From the NCBI GenBank assembly GCA_944389085.1, contig CALXLB010000096.1, forward strand, positions 1 through 38,641: 38,641 nt of DNA, written 5' to 3'. Shown piece after piece: positions 7,897 through 16,361 of this stretch (positions within the stretch are counted from its first letter, which is position 1; every line of letters starts with the position of its first letter). The translations under genes were made by a program, and so were the position numbers. The notes below the pieces were generated by a model, which did no database searches, was not told where the DNA came from, and was given only the letters and a program-made list of their open reading frames with translations. The stretch is from an uncultured Spirochaetaceae bacterium (GTDB taxonomy: Bacteria; Spirochaetota; Spirochaetia; Sphaerochaetales; Sphaerochaetaceae).

Positions 7897-8959
7897 AGCC
7901 CTGCATATCCAGTCCCAATCCTTTCATATGCTCAAGAACCAATGCCCCTGATGCTTTCGAGATAGTTTCAGGCACTTTCTGTCCATCAGTGAAGAAGAGA
8001 ATCGGAATCGAGGACCCTGCAGAGAAGGAAAGCACATTGCCTATCGTCTCCGTCTCATCGAGCTTCGTCACGGCAAGAGAGGAAGGAGAGAAGCGTGAAT
8101 ATGCAGTCCCCTGCTGCATGATATCCTCTTCCTTCATACAGGCATTGACTGTCAGGATATAATCAGTTCTGTCTTTATCAAGAACGGAAAGCATACCAGC
8201 AAGTTTGAGATTAAGCTCTTTATCATGCGGTGAGAGCCCCATCGTATCAATAAGCACTATGTCCTTCCATGAGAAGTGCTCAGCGGCCCTGATCAGTTCA
8301 TCCTCAGCTCCCGCTGACAATACCGGTATCGAAAGAGCTCTGCCAAATGCTTCCATCTGCTCAACAGCCCCGGTCCTATATGTATCAAGCGTGATAATTC
8401 CGACACTCTTTCCTTCTCTGCTATAGAGATAAGCAGCTTTTGCCAGCGTCGTTGTCTTTCCTGAACCTGTCGGCCCGACAAAGACTACGAAATGTCTGGG
8501 ATGCACCTGACGCTCATAATCAATGGCAACGCTGTTCAGAATACGCTCTGAGAGAATCATCGGCACATCGCCAGAGGAAGGGAAATCCTTCAGGAGCATT
8601 TCGTAAAGCTTTCCTGTGATGTGATTCAGACTAAGAAGCGCAGCAGCCTCTGTCAGCTTCTCATTCTCTCTGTAGATTTCTGTATCAAGGCGCTCAGAGG
8701 GAGAAAGTGTGCTCGGATCAGGAGTCTTTGCTTCCTTTGCAAACTCTGAAATATCCTTCTCCTTGCTCTTCTGGCTCTCTTCTTTGCCAGTCTCTGCAAG
8801 ATAGCAGACTATCTCGCAATGCTGCCTTCTGCGCCGGAAAAGATGTCCGCCGGTAGTATAATCCCTGCGGGAGTGGATTCTGATACCGCTCCCGTAGAGC
8901 TCAGTTGCCTTTCTGACAGCTTCTTCGTAGCTATCTGCTGTAACAGTATAATACTGCAT
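7871..8959 (-). CDS. flhF: SRP-type GTPase FlhF
   Basis: 362 residues. The N-terminal part resembles FlhF (YTVTADSYEEAVRKATELYG, SRRD), followed by a linker and the SRP54-type NG GTPase domain: G1 GPTGSGKTT (162-170), DTYRTGAVEQ (192-201), G3 DTMGLSP (238-244) and G4 TKLDE (298-302). FlhF normally directs flagellar placement and assembly at the membrane with FlhG/FlhA. The gene is the last of xerC-hslV-hslU-flhF and starts in the TGATG overlap with the hslU stop. No flagellar structural gene is in this window. If the organism is a non-flagellated Sphaerochaeta relative, the protein would need another role. FtsY or Ffh are excluded by the N-terminal region and size. Confidence 0.85.
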   Translation of the reverse strand: MQYYTVTADSYEEAVRKATELYGSGIRIHSRRDYTTGGHLFRRRRQHCEIVCYLAETGKEESQKSKEKDISEFAKEAKTPDPSTLSPSERLDTEIYRENEKLTEAAALLSLNHITGKLYEMLLKDFPSSGDVPMILSERILNSVAIDYERQVHPRHFVVFVGPTGSGKTTTLAKAAYLYSREGKSVGIITLDTYRTGAVEQMEAFGRALSIPVLSAGAEDELIRAAEHFSWKDIVLIDTMGLSPHDKELNLKLAGMLSVLDKDRTDYILTVNACMKEEDIMQQGTAYSRFSPSSLAVTKLDETETIGNVLSFSAGSSIPILFFTDGQKVPETISKASGALVLEHMKGLGLDMQGFRKQVTLQ

Positions 8960-10311
8960 CAGAGAATATACTTAGAGAGATCCTGGTCTTCAGCAATACC
9001 GGAAAGTCTCTCCTGGACATAGCCTTTCGTTATGTCAATCGTCTGGCCGGAAAGCTGATCTGCTGAGAATGCCAGCTCTTCAAGAAGTTTCTCCATGACT
9101 GTATAAAGCCTTCTTGCACCGATGTTGTCATTCGTCTGGTTCACCTCAGAGGCGATTCTTGCTATCTCGTGGAGTGCATCATCTTCGAATGCGACAGTCA
9201 CGCCCTCCGTTGACAGCAGAGCTTTGTACTGCTTCGTAATTGCATTCTGGGGTTCTGTAAGAATCCTGTAGAACTCATCCGCAGTGAGATCATGAAGCTC
9301 AACACGAAGCGGGAAGCGGCCCTGAAGTTCCGGTATGAGATCAGAAGGCTTGGAGAATGAGAATGCTCCCGCCGCTATGAAAAGGATATTCGTCGTATCG
9401 ATGACTCCCCATTTCGTAGAGACTTTGGAACCTTCGACTATCGGAAGGATATCGCGCTGGACACCTTCTCTGGAAACATCGGAATTGGATGTGCTGTTGT
9501 GAGAAGCAACCTTATCAATCTCATCGATGAAGATAATACCCATCTCCTCAGCTCTGGTCTTAGCTTCATCAACAGCTTTATCAGGATCAATGACCTTATC
9601 AAGTTCCTCTTCCTGGATAATCTCACGAGCTCTCTTGATGGAAAGCTTTCTCGTTTTCCTGCCAGAAGAGGAGAACATGTTGCCAATGCTGGAGAGCGCA
9701 TTCTGAAGATCCTCCATATTCCCAGATGAACCCATAAGCTCAAAACCTACATGAGTCTTTGCATCCACAGGCATCTCGACTTCTTTCTCATCGAAAACAC
9801 CAGCACGGAGCATCTGGCGGAATTTTTCTTTCGTATCTTCCACAGATACATCCTCTGCACCTTTTGACTTATCGATAGCAGGAAGCAGCAGATCGAGAAG
9901 CCTCTCCTCGACTCTCTTCTCTACCTCTTCATGCCTCTGGTCCGCCATTTCCTCCCTGACCATGGCAACGGAAGCGGCCATCAGGTCACGTATCATCGAC
10001 TCGACATCACGGCCGACATATCCAACTTCCGTATACTTAGTTGCTTCAACCTTTATGAAAGGAGCATTGGCAAGCTTTGCGATACGGCGGGCAATCTCCG
10101 TCTTGCCAACGCCAGTGGGACCGATCATAAGGATGTTCTTAGGAGTGACTTCATCCCTTATATCCTCGGGAAGGCGCTTGCGGCGCACGCGATTGCGGAT
10201 GGCAATAGCAATTGTCCTCTTTGCCTCGTCCTGTCCGACTATATATTCATCAAGGCTCTTCACGATTTCGGAAGGAACCATATCATCAAGACTTTTCTTA
10301 TTCTCAAGCAT
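8959..10311 (-). CDS. hslU: ATP-dependent protease ATPase subunit HslU (ClpY)
   Basis: 450 residues, full length. AAA+ unfoldase that feeds substrates to the HslV peptidase in the cytosol. Motifs: [18 protein letters not shown] near the N-terminus, Walker [10 protein letters not shown], the pore-loop and I-domain entry with [13 protein letters not shown], Walker [12 protein letters not shown], the arginine-finger region with [10 protein letters not shown], and the C-terminal [15 protein letters not shown] and final YIL tail that docks into HslV. The start has an AGGTG SD inside the hslV end. It is co-translated with hslV and flhF through overlaps. Confidence 0.98.
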   Translation of the reverse strand: MLENKKSLDDMVPSEIVKSLDEYIVGQDEAKRTIAIAIRNRVRRKRLPEDIRDEVTPKNILMIGPTGVGKTEIARRIAKLANAPFIKVEATKYTEVGYVGRDVESMIRDLMAASVAMVREEMADQRHEEVEKRVEERLLDLLLPAIDKSKGAEDVSVEDTKEKFRQMLRAGVFDEKEVEMPVDAKTHVGFELMGSSGNMEDLQNALSSIGNMFSSSGRKTRKLSIKRAREIIQEEELDKVIDPDKAVDEAKTRAEEMGIIFIDEIDKVASHNSTSNSDVSREGVQRDILPIVEGSKVSTKWGVIDTTNILFIAAGAFSFSKPSDLIPELQGRFPLRVELHDLTADEFYRILTEPQNAITKQYKALLSTEGVTVAFEDDALHEIARIASEVNQTNDNIGARRLYTVMEKLLEELAFSADQLSGQTIDITKGYVQERLSGIAEDQDLSKYIL

Positions 10312-10849
10312 TCTTCACCTCAGTGATAATATTGTGGTTGGTATAAATACAGATATCAGCAGCGATAGATACGCTCTTTCTTGCAATCTCCTCAGCGCTC
10401 CAGTCAACTCCTGCATCGAGATAGGCTCTTGCCGCAGCAGTTGCATAGCTGCCTCCGCTGCCGATTCCCATTACATCGCCTTCAGGATCGAGCACATCAC
10501 CATTGCCAGTGATCATAAAAAGCTTTGAACCATCGGATGCAAGCATCATTGCATTGAGATTCTTCAGAGTCCTGTCAGTACGCCACTGCTTGGCAAGTTC
10601 TACAGATGCTCTTGTTATATCTCCGCCATACTGCTTGAGCTTACCTTCAAAAAGCTCAAAAAGCGTGAAAGCATCGGCAGTGGATCCTGCGAATCCGACT
10701 ATTATATTTCCGTTATAAAGGCGTCTCACTTTTCTGCAGTTGCCCTTGATAACCATCCCCCCTTCGCCAGAGGTGGCCTGTCCATCACCCGCTATAGCAA
10801 CCTGACCGCCTTTGCGGACTGCACATATCGTAGTTCCATGAATTTCCAT
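10304..10849 (-). CDS. hslV: ATP-dependent protease peptidase subunit HslV (ClpQ)
   Basis: About 181 residues. Threonine peptidase of the HslUV complex. The N-terminus reads MEIHGTTI; the catalytic Thr is exposed after removal of the short leader, as in other HGTT-type HslV. Other marks: [38 protein letters not shown], and [13 protein letters not shown] near the C-terminus. I prefer the ATG at 10849 over the TTG one codon upstream because it has GGAG six bases before it. The xerC stop lies 3 bases upstream, giving the codV-clpQ-clpY-like order also seen in Bacillus. Confidence 0.96.
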   Translation of the reverse strand: MEIHGTTICAVRKGGQVAIAGDGQATSGEGGMVIKGNCRKVRRLYNGNIIVGFAGSTADAFTLFELFEGKLKQYGGDITRASVELAKQWRTDRTLKNLNAMMLASDGSKLFMITGNGDVLDPEGDVMGIGSGGSYATAAARAYLDAGVDWSAEEIARKSVSIAADICIYTNHNIITEVKNA

Positions 10850-10852
10850 CAA

Positions 10853-11746
10853 TCACTCCTTTGCATGAGGATGAGTCTCTTCATAGACTCTCCTCAGCTT
10901 TGCACGGGAAACGTGAGTATAGATCTGTGTTGTGGAGATGCTCTCATGCCCCAGCAGCTCCTGTACCAGACGGATATCAGCGCCCCTATCCATCAGATGT
11001 GTCGCAAAGGAGTGCCTGAGTGTATGCGGCGTGAACTCCTTCTGCCATCCGAGAATTGCCTTATACTTATCAAAGATAATATGAGCGGAGCTGAAGGGCA
11101 ACCGGCCTCCCTTGTCTCCGATGAGAAAAGCTTCCTGATCAGATTGTCCTAGAGAAGAAAGATACTCACTTCTCTTCTCCAGATATGACTTCATCTCCTC
11201 CGCAGGTTCAGGAGAGAAGAAGACAAAACGTTCCTTTCCCCCTTTGCCTTTTATCAATATTCTTCTCTTGCCGAATTCGATATCAGAGACATTGATGCTG
11301 AGAGCCTCAGAAATACGGCATCCGGTATTGTAGATAAAGAGAAAGAGCATGTGATCCCTTTCATCCTGGAATGTATGCCGCTCCACAGACAGAAGCTCCT
11401 TCACTTCATCTTCTGTCAGAACGGAAGGAAGCCTTCTAGCTTTCTGCCTCATGGAAATCTCTTCAAACGGATCTGAAGAGACAAGATTCCGCCGTTCAAG
11501 ATAATTATAGAATGTTCTCAGCGCTGTCAGTTTTCTCAGTACAGAACGCTCTGCGAATTCATCTTCCATGTACTCTGCATAAAGCGCAGCGTCTTCGCGT
11601 GTGAAACCAAGAGGCTCAAGGTCCCTGTCACGCATATACCTTCTCCACTCCTCAAGATCCGTCGAATAGCTTTTGACAGTGTTTTCACTGAGCGCTCTGA
11701 CAGATCTGATATAGGAGATGAAATCATCAATCAAATCCACCGTCAT
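10853..11746 (-). CDS. xerC: Tyrosine recombinase XerC
   Basis: 297 residues. Site-specific recombinase, expected to resolve chromosome dimers at dif together with XerD. The N-terminal SAM-like core-binding domain is followed by the catalytic domain with Arg in TGCRISEAL, Lys in GKGGKERFV, the HTLRHSFATH box, GHESISTTQIYTH with the nucleophile Tyr, and an ETHPHA end typical of XerC. The GGTGAG SD lies just before the ATG. The orphan copy of the dprA-like gene end stops 26 bases upstream, so this gene probably once followed dprA-like directly. It heads the hslVU-flhF group. Confidence 0.92.
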   Translation of the reverse strand: MTVDLIDDFISYIRSVRALSENTVKSYSTDLEEWRRYMRDRDLEPLGFTREDAALYAEYMEDEFAERSVLRKLTALRTFYNYLERRNLVSSDPFEEISMRQKARRLPSVLTEDEVKELLSVERHTFQDERDHMLFLFIYNTGCRISEALSINVSDIEFGKRRILIKGKGGKERFVFFSPEPAEEMKSYLEKRSEYLSSLGQSDQEAFLIGDKGGRLPFSSAHIIFDKYKAILGWQKEFTPHTLRHSFATHLMDRGADIRLVQELLGHESISTTQIYTHVSRAKLRRVYEETHPHAKE

Positions 11747-11760
11747 ATTCTCTCACCCCC

Positions 11761-11818
11761 GAAATGCTTTCGTCAATAAAACCGGAGATAAGCGAACTTT
11801 TTCCAAGAAACGGAAAAC
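11761..11818 (-). repeat. Orphan copy of the dprA-like 3' end, direct repeat copy A
   Basis: About 58 bp that match 21688-21746 with 54 identical positions and a one-base gap. Read on the minus strand it ends in KKFAYLRFY and a stop, against KKFDYLRFY in the intact gene, and includes the 12 bases after that stop. It has no start and lies between the SIS gene stop and xerC. Its place 26 bases before xerC suggests the ancestral dprA-xerC junction. Confidence 0.85.
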
Positions 11819-11832
11819 ACACGTTTCTACAA

Positions 11833-12591
11833 TCAGAGACAGCGGACCTTTCCCCTGAACCGTTCGATGAACTGATTATTCCATTCATCCCCGCCTGGGG
11901 CATTCCCGCTTCTCCAGACAGGAGGATTAATACCTTTTTCAACTAGCAACCCGATAGCTTCTATAAATATGGAGTTCATGACATAAGCATTGGCAAAAGT
12001 ACTCAGGGCGCCAACCTTCTGCTCGAATCCGGGGATTTCCAGAACAGCATCCCCAATTTTAATCTTGCAGTCCACAGTGTAGTCGACAACATCCTGCAGA
12101 TTTTTTCCAGAAGGATGTCTGGCAGGATGATCAGGAGCAGTACCTGATGAATGCGCATGAGAGCAAATCCCTATAACCGTCGCCCCATTCTTCTTCGCCT
12201 CGAGGGCGGCATCAATTGTCGCTGAGTTGATACCATAGGCATTGATGACAATGAGAAGGTCGCCTTCCCCTATCCCGTAATCATCGACAATGATGCTGCC
12301 ATAACCTGGAAGGCGCTCAACCTGCATCGATTTTAGCGCACCAGATGAAAGCATCGTTTCCTGATCAATGATGGCAGACACATGCATCAGCCCACCTGCC
12401 CTGAAGAAAACCTCCATGGCAGCCAGATTAGAGTGGCCACCGGGACCGAAGACATAGACAAGCCTGTCTTTCGCCACCTGTGTGGCAACAACCTCTGCCG
12501 CAGCAAGAATTCTCTCTTTCTCATTATCATGAATATCATTGATGATGCTGAACACCTCATCACGATACCTGTCCATCAGCAATCCACTCAT
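11833..12591 (-). CDS. SIS-domain sugar phosphate binding protein, UPF0309-like
   Basis: About 252 residues. It has a Rossmann-type SIS fold: YVFGPGGHSNLAAMEVFFRAGG, then VVDDYG-like and GDLLIVINAYGINSATIDAALEAKKNGATVIGIC, and a conserved HPARHPSGKNLQDVVDYTVDC stretch typical of the UPF0309 group. SIS domains bind phosphosugars as isomerases, deaminases or regulators; the exact reaction is not known here. I chose the ATG with GGAGG five bases upstream; a GTG 24 bases earlier overlaps the nagA end and has no SD. It is the last gene of the amino-sugar operon, 14 bases from the orphan repeat copy. It might serve amino-sugar-phosphate handling alongside nagA and nagB. Confidence 0.75.
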   Translation of the reverse strand: MSGLLMDRYRDEVFSIINDIHDNEKERILAAAEVVATQVAKDRLVYVFGPGGHSNLAAMEVFFRAGGLMHVSAIIDQETMLSSGALKSMQVERLPGYGSIIVDDYGIGEGDLLIVINAYGINSATIDAALEAKKNGATVIGICSHAHSSGTAPDHPARHPSGKNLQDVVDYTVDCKIKIGDAVLEIPGFEQKVGALSTFANAYVMNSIFIEAIGLLVEKGINPPVWRSGNAPGGDEWNNQFIERFRGKVRCL

Positions 12592-12601
12592 CAGTCCCTC
12601 C

Positions 12602-13777
12602 TCATGCAAAGACACCGGACCTGAAAGAACGTGTCATAACGCCTCTTATGGAAACAGACTCATCAAAGCAGACAAAATCCGCATCCATCCCTTCTGCAAG
12701 CCTTCCTTTCTTCTCCAGACCAAACACGCGCGAAGGTGTTGCAGTATACATTTTTACAGCATCCACAAGAGGGACACCTGCTGTTTTCCACATCACCCTG
12801 ATAAGCCTGTCAGGTGTAGCGATGCTTCCACCGAATGCACTTCTGTCCAGAAGTTTTGCTACTCCGTCCTCTACGATTATCGGGGTACCGTTCTCGCGGC
12901 TTCCAATCGTCGCTTCCTTAACATCGGAACCGGCACAACGGGAGGCATCCGTCGTAAGCCGAAGCTGATTCTTACCGATGTGTCTCCACACCATGCGAAG
13001 AAGTTCAGGCGGGATATGAGCACCATCAGCGATAATCTCAGAATCCATACCCTCAATGCAGAAAGCACTCTCAATGATTCCTGGAAAACGGAATCCTCCC
13101 CGCCTTACTATCGTGGACATCGCGGAATACAGATGCGTAATGAGATGGCAGCCATGTCTGAAAGCCTCCAGCACACATGAATACTCCGCATCAGAGTGCC
13201 CGATGCTCGGCACAATGGATCTGGACACAAGATAATCAATTAATTCCATCGAACCGCTGCGCTCCGGAGCCAGTGTCCACCTCCTGATAACCCCGCTTTC
13301 CGCTATAGCCTTATACTCATTCTTATCAGGATCTCTCAGGAAGCGCTCAGGAAGCGATCCCTTCTGCGCAGAACTCAGATACGGACCTTCGAGATGCAGG
13401 CCAGGGAGTGTCACCTTGTCTCCCTCTATCGAGACCGCCTCGGAGAATGCTCTGATAGCTTTCCAAATCTCATTCTCTGTCGTTGCTATAATCGTAGGGA
13501 ACAATGTCGTAGCCCCATGTGAGAGGAATGTATCAATGGCTGTCAGGAATGCATCATCGCTTCCGTCGGAGAAATCACACATGCCTCCTCCGTGGAAATG
13601 CGTTTCGACAAAACCTGGCGAAAGATACATCCCCTTGAGATCCGCAACGCAATCGGAATGGATACCCGAGTCATCATCCAGAATACGGATGATACGTCCA
13701 TCCTCAGCAAGTACAGCGCCATCTTTGATGCAGTCATCAAGGATAAGACGCGCATTCTTTATGAGCAAGCTTCCCAT
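12602..13777 (-). CDS. nagA: N-acetylglucosamine-6-phosphate deacetylase
   Basis: 391 residues, usual length. Amidohydrolase that converts GlcNAc-6-P to glucosamine-6-P and acetate in the cytosol. Motifs: ETHFHGGG near residue 59, the metal-binding Glu in HLEGPYLS, GHSDAEY and HLYSAMS (metal His pair), DGAHIPPELL, and the catalytic Asp in TTDAS. The key residues are all present. It overlaps the end of nagB and precedes the SIS gene in the same operon. The order nagB-nagA behind sugar transport genes supports import and breakdown of N-acetylated amino sugars. Confidence 0.93.
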   Translation of the reverse strand: MGSLLIKNARLILDDCIKDGAVLAEDGRIIRILDDDSGIHSDCVADLKGMYLSPGFVETHFHGGGMCDFSDGSDDAFLTAIDTFLSHGATTLFPTIIATTENEIWKAIRAFSEAVSIEGDKVTLPGLHLEGPYLSSAQKGSLPERFLRDPDKNEYKAIAESGVIRRWTLAPERSGSMELIDYLVSRSIVPSIGHSDAEYSCVLEAFRHGCHLITHLYSAMSTIVRRGGFRFPGIIESAFCIEGMDSEIIADGAHIPPELLRMVWRHIGKNQLRLTTDASRCAGSDVKEATIGSRENGTPIIVEDGVAKLLDRSAFGGSIATPDRLIRVMWKTAGVPLVDAVKMYTATPSRVFGLEKKGRLAEGMDADFVCFDESVSIRGVMTRSFRSGVFA

Positions 13778-14556
13778 CGTATACCCTTTCCTTCCAAAAG
13801 GAGCGCAGCGCTTTCCTTATCGAGGAAAACACTGGACGATGAATCACCTCTGATGACTGAAGCGGGTACTTTCTCACTTCTCTCAGAAAGGAACATATCA
13901 TGGACAGCCTTCGCCTTACGCCCTGACGGAACGACGAAGACCTTGTATCTGGCACATGCAAGCGTCGGAATCGTAAGCGTCATTGCTTTTTCCGGCACAT
14001 CCTCCAGCACTGCAAAACAACCATCATTGACCTGCTGCTGTCTGCAGACTGGATCGAGTATGACAACCTTCATGCAGAGAGGATCGAGGAAATCAGCTGC
14101 ATCTGGATCATTGAAGGCGATGTGCCCATTCTCCCCGACTCCCGCGCAAACGATATCAGGAGGATAGGAATCCAGCAATAAACCATAGCGTCTGCATTCC
14201 TCTTCCGGATTATCTGTATTTCCGTTTATCAGATTCACGCTTCTGAATTTCCTTCTTGAGAAAAGATGCTCAGTAAGATAATGGCTGAATGACTGAGGGG
14301 AGTCATGACTTAAACCCACATATTCATCCATGTGAAAGGCATTGATTCTTGAGAAATCAATTACACTGCTGTCGCAGAGCGCATCCAGAAACTCATTCTG
14401 GGAAGGAGCTGCCGCAAAGATCATGTTCAGAGTATCTTTTTCTCCGGCGATGCTCTGGTACAGATTCTCCACACACCGTGCTGCCGCTACCCCCATCTCT
14501 TTCCTGTTCTCATAGACTGCAATCTGTACATTGTCGATGATAAGCTGTTTGTTCAT
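13759..14556 (-). CDS. nagB: Glucosamine-6-phosphate deaminase/isomerase family protein
   Basis: 265 residues. It matches the NagB/6-phosphogluconolactonase family: NAFHMDEYVGL with the Asp77 base, a SFSHYLTEHLF segment, LINGNTDNPEEEC, and GVGENGHIAFNDP. Two positions differ from E. coli NagB (GNDGHIAFNEP): Asp141 becomes Asn143 and Glu148 becomes Asp150, with the ring-opening His145 kept. The segment ADFLDP...CRQQQVNDGCF also differs from classical NagB. It therefore belongs to a NagB-like subfamily. Deamination of glucosamine-6-P is the natural guess from the nagA neighbour, but the substrate could be another aminohexose phosphate. It has GGAG before the ATG and overlaps nagA. Confidence 0.8.
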   Translation of the reverse strand: MNKQLIIDNVQIAVYENRKEMGVAAARCVENLYQSIAGEKDTLNMIFAAAPSQNEFLDALCDSSVIDFSRINAFHMDEYVGLSHDSPQSFSHYLTEHLFSRRKFRSVNLINGNTDNPEEECRRYGLLLDSYPPDIVCAGVGENGHIAFNDPDAADFLDPLCMKVVILDPVCRQQQVNDGCFAVLEDVPEKAMTLTIPTLACARYKVFVVPSGRKAKAVHDMFLSERSEKVPASVIRGDSSSSVFLDKESAALLLEGKGIRWEACS

Positions 14557-14569
14557 AAGGCTCCTTTCG

Positions 14570-15424
14570 TCAATTCTTCATTCCTGTGGTCACAATGCCT
14601 TCTACCAGATACTTCTGGAAGAAGATGAAAATGAGGAAACAAGGCAGAAGGGAAAGCATCAGCATTGCGAACATAGCGCCCCAGTCCGTACCGGCGGCGG
14701 GATCCGAGAAGGACCGCAAAGCAAGGGAGACAGTGTACATCTTCGGTCTCTGCAGATATAGGAGCGGTCCCATGAAATCATCCCACTTCCAGTAAAAGGC
14801 GAAAACTGCTGAAGTTATTATGGATGGTACACTCAGCGGAAGTATCATGTAGGAGAAGATCCGCACATGCCCGCAACCATCCATGAGCGCTGATTCATCT
14901 ATTGATTTCGGGATTCCCCTGATGAACTGCATGATGAGGAAGATGAAAAACGGCAACCCCGTGAATGCCGGGACAATCAGAGGCTTGAAACTGTTTATCC
15001 AGTGAAAATTATTGAAAAGCAGATACTGCGGTATCATCAGAACCTGTGAAGGTATGAGCATCGTCATCACAAGGATGGCGAACCAGAACTGTCTGCCCTT
15101 GAATTTAACACGTGCAAATCCATAAGCCACCACAGCAGATGAAGCTACCTGTGCAACGGTGGAGACGGACGCAACAAACAATGAATTCTTGAAAAACGTA
15201 CCGAATGATGTTCCACCAAATCCTTTCCAACCTTCAGCATAATTGCGAAAAGTGAAATGCTCCGGCCAGAGAGAAGAGGCATTCCTGAATACTTCCTCAG
15301 ATGGCTTGAATGAACTCATTATCAGCCACAGGATAGGATAAAGCATCACAAAGCACAGTGAAATCACGAACACATGGTAGATTACGGTTGCTGCAGCTCT
15401 CTTCACTTTCGATTGTGCTCTCAT
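14570..15424 (-). CDS. ABC sugar transporter permease, MalG type
   Basis: 284 residues with six membrane segments. Inner-membrane permease of a CUT1 carbohydrate importer. The EAA loop that binds the ATPase is visible as DESALMDGCGHVRIFSYMILPLS. The start FVMLYPILWLIMSSFKPSEEVF is typical of MalG-type subunits, and the C-terminus reads YLVEGIVTTGMKN. A GGAGG SD lies 4 bases before the ATG. It pairs with the upstream MalF-type permease and the binding protein. No ATPase gene is in the operon, so a shared MsmK/UgpC-like ATPase elsewhere must power it. Confidence 0.93.
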   Translation of the reverse strand: MRAQSKVKRAAATVIYHVFVISLCFVMLYPILWLIMSSFKPSEEVFRNASSLWPEHFTFRNYAEGWKGFGGTSFGTFFKNSLFVASVSTVAQVASSAVVAYGFARVKFKGRQFWFAILVMTMLIPSQVLMIPQYLLFNNFHWINSFKPLIVPAFTGLPFFIFLIMQFIRGIPKSIDESALMDGCGHVRIFSYMILPLSVPSIITSAVFAFYWKWDDFMGPLLYLQRPKMYTVSLALRSFSDPAAGTDWGAMFAMLMLSLLPCFLIFIFFQKYLVEGIVTTGMKN

Positions 15425-15432
15425 ACTACCTC

Positions 15433-16341
15433 CTATTCATCCTCACCATAGAAAACCCATCGTCCGGAGGTCTTGAAAAGAACAGCCGTCACGATCGCAA
15501 TGAGCACAATGATTATCCAGGCAAGCGCACAGGCATATCCCATACGGCCATATCTGAATCCCTGGAGATAGATATAGAGTGCATAGAAGAGCGTGGTATC
15601 GCTCGGACCTCCTGCTCCTCCTGAGATGATATATGCCTGGGTGAAAGCCATGAACGCACTGATGAGCTGCATGACGAGATTAAAGAAAATCACCGGTGTA
15701 AGGGATGGCAGCGTGATGCTCATAAAGCGTCTTGCCGCTCCAGCCCCGTCAATCTCTGCAGCCTCATAATATGTTCTCGGAATCTGCTTCAGCCCCGCAA
15801 GGAATATCAGCATCGGTGAACCGAACTGCCAGACTGCAAGGATGATAACAGCCGCGAGCGAAGTTTTCGGGTTCTTGATCCAGTTCGTCGTTGTTTCGAT
15901 TCCGATCTTCCCGAGAATTGAATTGAAAGCACCAGCGGATCCGAACATCTGAATCCACATAACGGATACTGCGATGCTGCCTCCTATGATGGAAGGAAGA
16001 TAGTATAACGCGCGGTAGATACCAACACCTTTCCTATCACAGTTGAACAGCATGGCAACAAACAAAGCGAAAACAAGCTTAAGGGGCACATGTACAAGAG
16101 CGTAAGTAAATGTAACACGGAAGCTCTGATAGAATCTGTCATCCTCGAATGCCTGCAGATAGTTACTGATTCCAACGAACTCAGGAGCTGAAAGCAGGTT
16201 GTAAGACGTAAGCGAGTAAAGGAAAGACGACACAAGCGGAACAAGAGTGAATACCGCAAACCCAATCAGCCATGGACTGATCAGCAGATAACCCGCGATA
16301 TCATTCCCTGTTATACCGAATCTTCTATGCTCTCTGGACAC
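15433..16341 (-). CDS. ABC sugar transporter permease, MalF/UgpA type
   Basis: 302 residues, six membrane segments. It starts ISPWLIGFAVFTLVPLVSSFLYS, the usual opening of UgpA/LacF-type permeases, and has the EAA loop YEAAEIDGAGAARRFMSITLPSL. The start codon is GTG with GGAGG five bases upstream; the ATG two bases earlier is out of frame. It forms a heterodimer with the MalG-type permease encoded 8 bases downstream. Substrate is predicted to be an amino-sugar-containing oligosaccharide from the operon content. Confidence 0.93.
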   Translation of the reverse strand: MSREHRRFGITGNDIAGYLLISPWLIGFAVFTLVPLVSSFLYSLTSYNLLSAPEFVGISNYLQAFEDDRFYQSFRVTFTYALVHVPLKLVFALFVAMLFNCDRKGVGIYRALYYLPSIIGGSIAVSVMWIQMFGSAGAFNSILGKIGIETTTNWIKNPKTSLAAVIILAVWQFGSPMLIFLAGLKQIPRTYYEAAEIDGAGAARRFMSITLPSLTPVIFFNLVMQLISAFMAFTQAYIISGGAGGPSDTTLFYALYIYLQGFRYGRMGYACALAWIIIVLIAIVTAVLFKTSGRWVFYGEDE

Positions 16342-16361
16342 ATGCCCCTCCGTTAACTGTT

